NCBI GenBank assembly: GCA_963573385.1
Contig: CAUYLG010052017.1
Span: 1-64,000, forward strand
Length of the DNA stretch: 64,000 bases
Direction: 5' to 3'
DNA from: Cacajao melanocephalus
Taxonomy: Eukaryota > Chordata > Mammalia > Primates > Pitheciidae
The translations under genes were made by a program, and so were the position numbers. Shown here one piece after another: positions 1-11,710 of the stretch (positions are counted from its first letter, which is position 1; each line of letters begins with the position of its first letter). Below the pieces are notes generated by a model that was not told the origin of the DNA, ran no database searches, and saw only the letters and a program-made list of their open reading frames with translations.

Positions 1-150
1 AGAATACCCTTTATTTCTTTTTCTTGCCTGATTGCTCTGGCTAGAACTTCTAATACTATATTGAATAGGAGTGATGAGAGAGGTCATCCTTGTCTAGTGC
101 ATTTTCAAAGGGAATGCTTCCAGTTTTTGCCCGTTCAGTATATTGGCTGT
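1..150 (-). mobile_element. L1 (L1P) ORF2 fragment, cut by window edge
   Basis: Reads as the reverse complement of the middle of L1 ORF2 (reverse transcriptase region), including the stretch that on the + strand reads 'gaataggagtgatgagagag' and the following 'cagtttttgcccgttcag'. Similarity to the primate L1 consensus is high, so this is an L1P copy rather than an ancient one. The element must continue to the left of base 1; only its end at about 150 is visible. Confidence 0.85.
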
Positions 151-290
151 TTACCAACAACATAACATGACTGAAATAGCTCAAGAACCAATTTCACTTT
201 GTGTTTCCTAGTATACAAGAGAAATAGCAGGACAGTGTATGAAATTCTATTTACTAATAAAAGGAAGCATATGTATTGATAAGGAAAGTA

Positions 291-562
291 ATTTTTTTTT
301 TGGCTCAGGCTATAGTACAATGACATAATCTCCTCTCACTGCAACCCCTGCCTCCCAGGTTCAAGCAGTTCTCCTGCCTCAGCCTCCTGAGTAGCTGGGA
401 GTACAGGCATGTGCCAGCATGCCTGGCTAATTTAGTATTTTTTGCAGAGATGGGGTTTCTCCATGTCGGTCAGGCTGGTCTCAAACTCCCAACCTCAGGT
501 GATCCATCCACCTCAGCCTCCCAAAGGGCTGAGATAACAGGCATGAGTCACAGGCCCTGGCA
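291..562 (-). mobile_element. Alu element, reverse orientation
   Basis: A T-run at 292-301 (the poly-A tail on the other strand) is followed by the reverse complement of both Alu monomers. Landmarks are 'cctcagcctcctgagtagct' and 'cctcagcctcccaaag', with the RNA polymerase III B-box region at the right end. The segment just after the T-run lacks about 20 bases of the usual 3' end. Many substitutions point to an older AluS or AluJ. Clear target-site duplications were not found. Confidence 0.93.
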
Positions 563-717
563 GCAAATGGTTTTTGATGACTAAATTGATAATAATGAAT
601 ACAACTAAGAACATTATCTTCTACAATGGATATTCTTATAACTCACTTCCACAGAACTTTGAAAAAGTCAATGTTATAACAAATTATGACCAGTGAAAGT
701 GTGTGAAGGGTTATACT

Positions 718-1025
718 GAAAATGGTTAACATTTATGAAGCTCCTACTGTGTGCTTTTGAAGCACTTAAAGTATATTCACCTCTTTAAATCCCATGACAA
801 CCAAAAATGAGTACTATGTGGCATTCACTAATTCAACCAAACATACTGAATACTTATTTTTTTTCAGGCACTTAGGACTTATAAGTAAACTAAACAACAA
901 AATGCCTTGCCCATCATTTAAAATAAAATAACTGAGACTTAATATGAAACCTACAGTCACAGAGCAAGCCACTTCATGGAGCCAAGGCTCGAAACTAATA
1001 AGGCTGTTTAGCCCATGCTCCTAAA
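718..1025 (+). mobile_element. MIR SINE with a possible L2-like insert
   Basis: Begins with the MIR core 'ggttaacatttatgaagctc', continues through the 'tactgtgtgc' and 'atcccatgacaacc' motifs, and resumes with 'aactgagacttaatatgaaa' and 'cagtcacagagcaagccact' to about 1025. Between about 818 and 910 the MIR pattern is interrupted by sequence resembling the reverse complement of an L2 3' end ('cattcactaattcaaccaaa', then 'ttcaggcactta'). This is an ancient mammalian SINE and no longer mobile. Confidence 0.75.
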
Positions 1026-1214
1026 TGTTAAGTTAGATATGCTTTCAATATGTATATATCTATCAGATTTTTTTAGTAAATTTATTTCAGGTGATCAAAG
1101 ATGGGAATTCTTTCTGACCAAATTGGAGGGTATGCTACCAGTATGAAAGAAAAAAATAGTGGGAGAAGGCCAATTTGAAGGAAAAATAATCTCCCATAAG
1201 CCAAAATGTTAATT

Positions 1215-1340
1215 ATTCCATTCATTTGTTCTTTCTCACACATCTACTGAGTACCTACTCTGTGCTATGCACTGTTATAGATATCAGAGAAGTGTAAATG
1301 AACAAGTTGTGATGTTTGCCTTCCAACAGTCACAGTCTTG
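1215..1340 (-). mobile_element. L2 LINE 3'-end relic
   Basis: Reverse complement of the L2 3' terminus: 'ccattcatttgttctttctc', then 'ctactgagtacctactctgt', 'gctatgcactgttatagata' and 'aaatgaacaag', ending near a decayed 'acagtcacagtct'. Typical heavily diverged L2 relic. Confidence 0.75.
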
Positions 1341-1344
1341 CTGG

Positions 1345-1918
1345 CTGGAGCAAAAGAGATCAGAAAATGCCACCCCAAAATTTGCCACTTTAGCATAAGC
1401 AGTATTTTAAGCTGAGAGCAATTCAAAATAGCAAACACAAGATGAGCTCTCTGTCTTCAGCAAGGCATGAATTTTCTGTTTGTAAAGGAAACTTACACCT
1501 GTAAAGGTGTCCTACTTTCTTAAGAAGAAGAGAATAAGTCACCATTGGAGATGCCTAAAGACTGCATAGCAAACCTTACTAACTAGCCCTTATTTACTAC
1601 ACATATCCTAGTCACCTTCCCACAACCTACCCCTGACACCCAGAGATTAAACCCTCCTTTTCTTTGTTTAGTCTCTTCCCCACACTTTATCACATTTTGT
1701 TAAAATGGGATACAAGGCCCTGGTCTAATTGCCTCTTTGAAGTATTCTCTACTTTTCTGTGAGCCACCCCCTGTTTCTCCCCAGCTGCTATACATGTAAT
1801 AAATGTTTTCTCCTGCTAATCTCTCCTTTGTCAGTATAATTTATGGGCCACAGCCACTGACCCTAAGAAGGCAGAGACAAGTTTTTTTTTTCTTTTTCCT
1901 CCACCAGACAGAGACTCA
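1345..1918 (+). mobile_element. Ancient solo LTR (ERVL-type, LTR33-like)
   Basis: About 570 bp with LTR architecture on the + strand. The start contains 'gatcagaaaatgccacccca', a U3-like body follows, a polyadenylation signal aataaa lies near 1798, and behind it is 'tctcctgctaatctctcctt', then 'cactgaccctaagaaggcag' and a pyrimidine-rich end. The pattern recalls LTR33 of the ERVL class, but the subfamily is from memory. No internal retroviral sequence flanks it, so it is a recombined solo LTR. It could supply a cryptic promoter or polyadenylation site; nothing in the sequence shows that it does. Confidence 0.6.
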
Positions 1919-2101
1919 ACAGGTTTAAAGTAAATCAGAATTAGGATCAATATTGGTTTTACCAGACAATGTTCAGAATCTTAAATAACTTATTAGCCCA
2001 CTCCCATTTTCTTATTTCTAAAATTAGATCAATAATATCTACTAATACTTCAAAATGTTACTAAGAAAGTATGTAAGATATTACTTATATAAAATGTCTG
2101 A

Positions 2102-2391
2102 GGCTGGGTAGTGGCTCATGCCTATAATCCCAGCACTGTGGGAGGCCACAATGGGTGGATCATGAAGTCAGGAGTTCAAGACCAACCTAACCAGGATGGT
2201 GAAACCCTGTCTCTACTAAAAATATGAAAAATTAGCCAGACGTGGTGGTGGGTGCCTGTAATCTCAGCTACTTGGGTGGCTGAGGCAGAGAATTGCTTAA
2301 ACCCGGGCATCGGAGGTTGCAGTGAGCCAAGATTGCGCCACTGCACTCCAGTCTGAGCAACAGAGTGAGACTCTGTCTCAAAAAAAGAAAA
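2102..2391 (+). mobile_element. Alu element with target-site duplication
   Basis: Full dimeric Alu from 'ggctgggtagtggctcatgc' to a short tail 'aaaaaaagaaaa'. Both monomers, the central A-rich linker and the RNA polymerase III A and B box regions are recognisable. Matching flanks at about 2087-2101 and 2393-2406 ('ataaaa', optional t, 'gtctga') are the target-site duplication and fix both ends. Substitutions at former CpG sites suggest AluS or AluJ. Confidence 0.95.
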
Positions 2392-2582
2392 CATATAAAA
2401 GTCTGACACATAGTTGCTAAGTAAATAGGACTTTTCTCCTTACTCCTATATATGTTGATTAAACTCTCCAAGGTAATTTTGAGGTCTTGAAAGAGCACTA
2501 GAACTTAGATTTTGAAGATTGTAGAAAGTTTCCTTTGAATCCTGGTCATTTTAGTTTAGTAGCTATAGCTGATAGTTACTTC

Positions 2583-2680
2583 ATGCATTCATTCATTCAG
2601 TCTTTCATTAGGCAAATGTTTATTAAACAACTACCATTTGGTGACATCGTGCTAAATACCAGGGAATGAAATTTAGCACC
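2583..2680 (-). mobile_element. L2 LINE 3'-end relic
   Basis: Reverse complement of the L2 3' end, starting with the TTCA-type tandem run 'gcattcattcattcagtctt' and continuing through 'aaatgtttattaaacaacta' and 'gtgctaaataccagggaatg'. Strongly diverged. Confidence 0.7.
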
Positions 2681-2825
2681 CTGTCAGGGAAGAATTAAAA
2701 GTATTCATAACAATAAGTACATAAAGGTTTTAGTAGGGTTATGCACAGAATGCAAGTAGGACACTGGCTGGTTAATGTGATCTTGAGTTTGTTTTGTTGT
2801 TTGTTTAATAGTTGGTGCTCCAGTG

Positions 2826-3100
2826 GCTACAATGGCTCATGCCTATAATCCCAGCACTTTGGGAGGCTGAGGTGGGAAGATCTCTGGAAGCCACTAGTTT
2901 GAGACTAGCCTGGGAAAATTAGCAAGACCTCTATCTCTAGAAAAAAAAATTAAAAATTAGCTGACCATGGTACTGTGTACCTGTAGTCTCAGCTACTATG
3001 GATGCTGAGGTGGGAGGATCACTGAGCCAGAATTTTGAGGCTGGCCATCATCCTGCCTCTCTCTGCACTTCAGCCTGGGTCATAGAGTGAGAAAAGAAAA
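2826..3100 (+). mobile_element. Old Alu (AluJ-like)
   Basis: Both monomers are recognisable ('gcctataatcccagcacttt', 'tgtagtctcagctactatgg', 'cagcctgggtcatagagtga') with an A-rich linker at 2941-2956. Divergence is high, the right monomer has internal deletions and the 3' tail is nearly gone, as expected of AluJ. Confidence 0.9.
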
Positions 3101-3409
3101 GCAAGGTAGTGCCCTGAATTGGATCTTGAGAGAGGAGGAGGATATTAATTTTAAAAACTGATGAAATTTAAATGATCCTTAAGTTTACTTAATGGTAATA
3201 TGCCAGTGAAAATAGTCTGTACCAGGAAAGAAACTTTACGGACACATTTTGAAGTGAGGCATTATTGGAAACCTTTCTGTCATCCATGGAGTCTGATTTG
3301 GTTGTAGTATGACATAACCACATACTATAAAGCTTTTCATAGGAAAAAAATACTTTTATCTGTTTTATACAAGTAACAGGAAGTTTATGCAGATATCGTA
3401 CTGAAAAAC
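3101..3409. other. Unassigned intergenic DNA
   Basis: AT-rich sequence without a convincing open frame or a repeat I can name. The segment around 3155-3215 faintly recalls an old L1 or LTR 3' region, but not enough for a call. Confidence 0.4.
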
Positions 3410-3835
3410 TTATTCAGACAAATTAAATGTAACTGTTTAACTGAGCAAAGAATGATTCACGAATTGGGCAGCTGCCCCTGCAAAACCAACTAGGTTCAGA
3501 GTGTTACTGTGGTGTCACTGCAGGTTTGGAGAGGATGTATAGACAAAGGAAAGCTACATACAGAAAATGGAAGTGAGGTACAGAAACATCCAAATTGGTT
3601 ACAGCTGGTGTTTGGCTTATTTCAACACAGTTTGAACAGGTGGCCCCTGTGTGTGATTGAAGTATGGTTGCCTTGATGGGCTGAGATTGGCTGCTTGTTA
3701 CAAGAGTCAGTTATAGTCTGTTTACATATCTAGTCAGGTTACAGTTTACCACGTATCGGAAAACCTTTAGGCGGAACTTAAAACACGTAAGACAGTAGCT
3801 TTAGGCTAGACTTAATTCAACATTTTTGTTTCATT
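3410..3835. mobile_element. Probable old interspersed repeat, family not named
   Basis: This block contains 'actgagcaaagaatgattca' and 'gggcagctgcccc', then 'gaggtacagaaac', 'ttggttacagctggtgtttg', 'cacagtttgaacaggtggcc' and 'gacttaattcaaca'. I recognise the combination as a recurring high-copy human pattern (LTR or MER type) but cannot assign the family reliably. There is no open frame of note. It is bounded on both sides by AT-rich unassigned DNA. Confidence 0.5.
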
Positions 3836-4655
3836 TCTGGCAACTATTAGATACAAAATGTAAATAGTTCTAATATATGTTAAGCTTATCATTATATGTG
3901 ACATATTGTGATTAAACTTTAGTTAAAACTGAAATGAACACGGTAATGAGAAAAATTTACACATAAGTGATTTTGAAAACAGAATGGATGGCTTACAAAT
4001 TACTGGAAGTATTATAACACAAAGAAGAAGAATTCAATTGAAGGCAACAAGGGATTCTGAAATGAAAATTATAGAAGTATCAAGACCAATGGAGGTTATT
4101 CAAATATCAAAGATATCGTGCATGAATCTATGATTCTGAACTAATGTAACAAAAAATACCATCTTAAAATTTACATCATTTAATGGAAAAAAATTGAGAA
4201 GTAAACCAACCAGAAAGAATTTTGATAAGAAAAAAATTGCTGAGCAATAGGCAGTAACCAAGACCATAATGATACTTTTAAGTGGAAAATTACATTTATT
4301 GCCTTAATACATTTAAGTTATAAAATAAAATCAAAGCCCAATAAACAATATTGGTCCTATCTTCTAGACACACGAAGACACACACACAAAATGATTCTAA
4401 CACTAATATGAGGTTGCAATTGTACATGTTAAAACAAAAATACAAAATAAGCTTTTGAGAATAATGTGTTATGATTGTTTGGTTATTTTATTTTTCTAAA
4501 ATATCCAACATTAGAATGTATTGTACCTACTTGAGAAGTACTAAAACTATGGCATTTTACTCATAGAGATCCTATAATCCATTTGAGTGTAATAATAAGA
4601 TTGGCAATATTAGTGATGTAGCTTGTTTTCAAAAAGCAGGATAACCAGTGTTCCC
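3836..4655. other. Unassigned AT-rich DNA
   Basis: No recognised repeat, coding frame or RNA gene. It contains a short 'cacacgaagacacacacaca' run near 4370-4388. Base composition is similar to other non-repeat parts of the window. Confidence 0.4.
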
Positions 4656-4900
4656 ATTCCACATGGCCTTTTGTGATATGATTTTGCCATCTTTCCCATC
4701 TCCCACATTCATACAACTTGAATTCACACTAGTCCTGTGACTTGTTGTGGCCAAGAGAATCCATGCAGATGCAGAGGTGGCACTGAATCACTTCTATAGG
4801 CATGAGCTTTAGGAAATCTTGAAGCTTCCATTCTCACCTTTGGAGCTGTGTCTTTGTTCACAGATAACATGATTGTCTATGTAGAGTAACGCAAAGGACA
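4656..4900 (+). mobile_element. MLT1-like LTR fragment (ERVL-MaLR), partial
   Basis: The run 'gtcctgtgacttgttgtggc' / 'caagagaatccatgcagatg', followed by a 'gcagaggtggcactg' segment and 'ttgaagcttccattctcacc', matches the order of motifs in the 5' half of MLT1 LTRs. The 3' half (with its polyadenylation signal) is missing. Assignment is by pattern memory and the copy is very diverged. Confidence 0.5.
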
Positions 4901-5189
4901 AGGAAACAACTCCTGGAACTGATTTTGATATGTGTGTAAGAATAAAAGAAAAAGGGAAGCAGGGAGGGCTGTTTCAACTAAGAAAGATTTGCAGAAGAGT
5001 GAATGGTCACTGCGTTTTGGAATGGTTACGTTTCACCAGGATGGGAGAGACCATCTCTGATGGAGGTGTGCAATGTGGAGATAACCTCAGATAAAATGAC
5101 AATACCATATCTGTGGATTGGTGAAAATATTTTGGCTAAAGTAGAAGGATAAATATAAGGCTCAATTACCATTATCTTTATTTTTATTC

Positions 5190-5385
5190 TGGTTTAGGTA
5201 TTATCCTAAAGGCTGTATAAGGATTGTTTAACTTATCACAAAATTTATGAGTTCACAATCATTACAATACCACTTTTTGCATGAGAAATTTGAAGATCAG
5301 AAAGTTAAGAACCCACAGAAATCATTCTCTGCATAATTCGTCGAGTTCCAAATTCTAACCCCAGTTATGGTTTAGGCTTTATACA
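5190..5385 (+). mobile_element. MIR SINE relic
   Basis: Diverged MIR: 'ggtattatcctaaaggctgt', then 'cactttttgcatgagaaatt' in place of the 'ccattttacagatgaggaaa' block, then 'agaacccacagaaatcattc' and 'ctaaccccagttatgg' at the tail. Order and spacing fit MIR; identity is low. Confidence 0.55.
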
Positions 5386-5411
5386 AGCATTGATTTTTAC
5401 AGGGTTGCTTA

Positions 5412-7904
<2,493 letters not shown>

Positions 7905-8440
7905 AAATATACTCTTTCAGGTAAACATGAAATAATCAACAATATAGACTATATTCTGAGACATAAAATGAATTTGAACAGAATTAAAATGATGGAAATC
8001 ATACAATGTTGACTCACAATAAAATGAGAAACAAAACCCAAACAAAAATCAGAAATGAAAAAAGAGGCATCCTAACAAATACCATACATAAATATGAAGG
8101 ATCATTAGAGACTACTGTGAACAACTATACACCAACTGAAAACCTAGTTGAAAAGCTAGAGGATGTGGATAAATTCTTAGACACATAACTTACCAAGATT
8201 GAACTAGGAAGGAGAAAACCTGAACAGAACAATAATAAGTAACATGATTGAATCAGTAAGAAAATGTCTCACAAAAAAGTACAGAACTGTGGATGGCTGC
8301 ATTACTGGATTCCACTCAATCTATGAAGGAGAACTAATACAAATTATTCTCAAATTGTTTCAAAAAATTGAAGCAGAGGAATTTTTTCCAAACTCATTCT
8401 GCAAGCCCTGTCTAGACCTAATTATCAAAACCAGATAAGG

Positions 8441-8442
<2 letters not shown>

Positions 8443-8483
<41 letters not shown>
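8443..8483. repeat. (CA)n microsatellite inside L1 ORF2
   Basis: About 20 uninterrupted CA units replacing the ORF2 spot that normally reads roughly 'aaggacacaacaag'. L1 sequence continues directly on both sides, so the run grew inside the element after insertion. Likely polymorphic in length. Confidence 0.97.
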
Positions 8484-8485
<2 letters not shown>

Positions 8486-9525
8486 AAAATTACAGGCCAA
8501 TATCCCTGATATATATAGATGTGAAATCTTCAAGAAAATACTAGCAAGATATATCCAGCACAGATCAGAAAGATAATACAAGTTAGTCAAGTGACATTTA
8601 TCCCAGGAATGCAAGGATGGTTTAACATACACAAATCAATAAACATCATATATTAAATCAATATAATGAAAGACAAAAACAATACAATCATCTTGATAGA
8701 TGCAGAAAAAAATTTAATACAGTTTAATAACTTGTTATATAAAAAAACCTCAATAAATTAGGTGTAGAAGGAAATTGCCTCAAAATAATAAAGGACACAT
8801 ATTACAACCACACAGTTAACATTATACCAAAGAAAGAAAAGCTAAAATATATTCCTTTCACAGCTGGGAAAAGGCAAAGACGTTATTGTATTTTTTCAAT
8901 ATAGAACTAGATTGCACTCCATATAGAACTAGAAATCCCACCCAGAGCAATCAGGAAATTAAACTAATTAAAGGGCATCCAAATTTGCATGAACAAACTA
9001 AAATTGTTCCTGTCTGCAGATGACATGATGTTATATGTAGAAAAACCTAAAGATTCTACTGAAAAACTCTTAGAACTGATAAACCAATTCAGTAAAGCTG
9101 TAGAACACAAAATCAACACACAAAAAAAATTCACAGATTTCTATACAGAACAAAATAACTAAAAAAACAAAATCAAGAAGGCAGTCCAATTTACAATAGC
9201 TATGAATAAAGAAAACCTAAAAGTTAATTACCAAGGATGGACAAGACCTTCAGAAAAAAACTGTAAAACACTGATGAAAAAAACTGAAGATAAACAAATG
9301 GACAGATATATCCTACTCACCTATCAGAAGAATTAATATTGTTAAAGTGGCCATACTACCCAAAACAAACTGCAGAGTCAATACAATCTCTATAAAAATA
9401 CAAATGACACTCTTCACAGAAATTTTTAAAAAATCCTAAAATTTTGTGAAACCACAGAAGACCCAAATACCCAAAGAAACCCTGAACAAAATGAATACGG
9501 AAGCATTAAGGAAAGAACAGGCTTA

Positions 9526-9744
9526 ATTTGAGACCAGCCTGGCCAACATGGTAAAACCTCGTCTCATTTAAAAATACAAAAATTAGCCAGGCATGGTGGG
9601 GCATGCCTGTAATCCCAGCTATTTGGGAGGTAGAGGCAGGAGAATCCCTCGAACTCTGGAGGTAGAGATTTCAGTGAGCTGAGATCTGGCCATTGCACTC
9701 CAACCTGGGTAACAGAGCAAGACTTCCTCTCAAAAAAAGAAAAA
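9526..9744 (+). mobile_element. 5'-truncated Alu inside L1
   Basis: Begins about 60 bases into the Alu consensus at 'ttgagaccagcctggccaac' and runs through the right monomer to the tail 'caaaaaaagaaaaaaa'. Imperfect flanks 'aaagaacaggctt' (9512-9524) and 'aaagacaggaactt' (9745-9758) look like a target-site duplication. It interrupts the old L1 and so is younger than it. Confidence 0.9.
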
Positions 9745-10105
9745 AAAGACAGGAACTTGAATTGTCATCTCAAGAAGAGGTAAAGATGGCAAATACGCAC
9801 ACAAAAAATGTTCGGCATCATTTAATATGAGGGAATTACAGTTTAAAACCACATTAAAAAAACTGACACCTATTAAAATGGCTATATTTAAAAGAGACAA
9901 TTCTAAGTGCTGACAAAAATGCAAAGCAGCTAAAACTTTTATATATTTTGGCTAGAAATACAAAATGGTACAAACACAGCTTGTTATTTTCTTATAAAAT
10001 TAAACATACAAAAATGAACATATACTATCCTATCCAGCCATCTACTCCAGCACTGTTACCCAACAATAATGAATACAAGTGTCCACACAATAATCTGTAC
10101 ATGGA

Positions 10106-10269
10106 AATATATATATATATATATATAAAATATATATAGGCATAGATATATTATATATTATATATATTTTATATAATATATATATTATATATATAAAATA
10201 CATATATATTATATATATATATGCCAAATTCTGGCATATATATTTTATATATCTATATATATATAAAAT
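10106..10269. repeat. AT-rich palindromic microsatellite
   Basis: About 160 bp of almost pure A and T, mostly (AT)n with aaa/ttt interruptions. Within it, 10215-10226 and 10232-10243 form a perfect 12-bp inverted repeat around a 5-base loop (centre 'gccaaattctggc'). It lies within the 3' part of the old L1. Confidence 0.95.
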
Positions 10270-10673
10270 GGTATAAAGGAAAATTTCTCTACAAAAAAAG
10301 GAACAAACTACTGATACATGTTATAGAACTTACAGATCTCAAGAGCATCATATTAAGTGAAAGAAGCAGAAATTAAATAGGTACAAACTACATGGTTCAT
10401 TTATGTGACATTCCAGAAAAAGTCCAACTACAGATACAGAAAGCAAAACAGTAGTGACCAGGGGCTAAGGATTGGGGGAGAGTATTGATTACATTGAAGC
10501 ATGACTGTTCTTTTGGATCACTGGTTACATGACTGCATACCTTTGCCAAAATTAATAGAACCAAACACATGAAAATGGTGAATTTTAATGTATTAAAGTA
10601 TACTTTAATGAACCTGACATTAAAAAACTGAAAGAAAACATTTAAGGATAGATGGTTAAAATTAATGAAAGTG

Positions 10674-10797
10674 AACAGGGTGATGGATACAGCATACCAC
10701 CATGGCATGTGTATACCTATGTTACAAACCTGCACTTTCTGCACATGTACCTCAGAACTTAAAGTATAATACACATAAATGAATAAATAAAACACAA
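10674..10797 (+). mobile_element. L1P 3'-end fragment, very short
   Basis: The last ~115 bases of a primate L1: 'gggtgatggatacagcatac', 'accatggcatgtgtatacct', 'gcacatgtacctcagaactt', 'aaagtataa' and an A-rich tail. It sits directly after the end of the older L1. Weak similar flanks ('taatgaaagtg' and 'tagtaaaagtg') may be its target-site duplication, making it a separate, strongly 5'-truncated insertion. Confidence 0.85.
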
Positions 10798-11409
10798 TAG
10801 TAAAAGTGTGATTTCACCCAGTGTTGTCTGTGGATATTTGAGCTAAAATAATACAGAACCAGATACATGATTTTCAGGAAGAAATCAAAGGAGAGTGTGT
10901 TTTTGAGAGAAACCTTTCTGAAAACCCTTAACCAACTGTGAGTGGAATGATGCTTAGTGTCTGTGGAAAAATGCCAATCTCAGCACTGTGTGACTATCAG
11001 TAAGCTGATCAGAGCTGCTAGATCTTTCGGCCAAAAAAAAAACAAAGCTGGGGCTGTTCCAATGCTTTTTACTTTCCATTTCCCATCCTTATCTCTGCAC
11101 TTTAACCACTTAATCACAATCTTTCCACAGTGCCTGCTTCACTTCTTGTTATAGTGAGGTGGCCAAGAGCCACAGAATATAAGCGAAGGTTGAGGGACTG
11201 GGTGTGTTCAGTCCATAAAAGAAATGATGAGTGAAGTTAATGATTCTTGTTTTCAAATATGTGAAAGACTTTCAGTAAAAGATAAAACACATTTGTTATC
11301 AGAAGCCCTTAAGTCATAATGAGGATTAGCAGGCTTAAATTATAGAGAAAATAAAATCAGTTTAATATAAAGCATTTCTAACCATTAGAGACATATGAAA
11401 GATAGAATA
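10798..11409. other. Unassigned intergenic DNA
   Basis: No recognised repeat. Around 10957-11154 there is a 65-codon open frame with no recognisable domain and a run of ten A at about 11032-11041. Slightly less AT-rich than its surroundings. No RNA gene seen. Confidence 0.4.
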
Positions 11410-11710
11410 ATATCACCTCCTATTTATTGAGATAGTGTTATCTCAATACACATTATCTCTTTTAATTTTTTAACAACAGAGTAGACACATAAAAATAAAA
11501 ACACCTGCCATTTATTGAGATAGCCGTTACACACATTATCTCTTTTAATTTTGTAACAACTGTTTGAAGTAGACACATTACTATTTTAAAGGTATACACA
11601 CTGAAATTTAGCTAGATGATATAAAATACTTATGCTTATGAAGCTAATGACCAACATAGTGAAGATTTGAACCCAGGTCTTTCTGACTTTGCTATCCCAA
11701 TTTCCAGTTG
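11410..11710 (+). mobile_element. MIR SINE with internal duplication
   Basis: MIR order is clear: 'atttattgagatag', 'acacattatctcttttaatt', 'tgtaacaactgtttgaagta', 'attactattttaaaggtata', 'acactgaaatttag' and 'agatttgaacccaggtcttt' with 'ctgactttgctatccca' at the end. The 5' part occurs twice in tandem (listed separately), so the element is about 88 bp longer than an ordinary copy. Confidence 0.85.
11414..11580 (+). repeat. 88-bp tandem duplication within a MIR
   Basis: Copy 1 (about 11414-11501) and copy 2 (about 11502-11580) both begin 'cacct.c.atttattgagat' and share 'acacattatctcttttaatt', then 'tt.taacaac' and 'gtagacacat'. Copy 1 carries an extra 'gttatctcaat' segment. The duplication arose after the MIR had inserted. 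Confidence 0.88.

Larger units (their letters stand above)
7905..10660 (+). mobile_element. Old L1 (L1M type), ORF2 to 3' UTR, rearranged
   Basis: Sense L1 starting in ORF2 near 'ctttcaggtaaacatgaaat'. Reverse-transcriptase landmarks follow: 'aattacaggccaatatccct' at about 8488, 'atgcaaggatggtttaacat' at about 8610, and the FADD-motif region 'gcagatgacatgatgttata' at about 9017. The element is broken by stops and frameshifts, contains a CA run and an Alu, and jumps forward in the consensus across the Alu, so a block of ORF2 is deleted. It resumes at 9750 with the end of ORF2 and a 3' UTR to about 10660. Dead copy. Confidence 0.88.

Noticed and set aside
1345..1918. Possibility that the LTR belongs to a fuller provirus
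   Set aside because: No internal retroviral sequence or second LTR lies on either side; it is a solo LTR.
10397..10795. 132-codon open frame on the minus strand
   Set aside because: It is the antisense of the L1 3' UTR and the adjoining L1P 3' end; not a gene.
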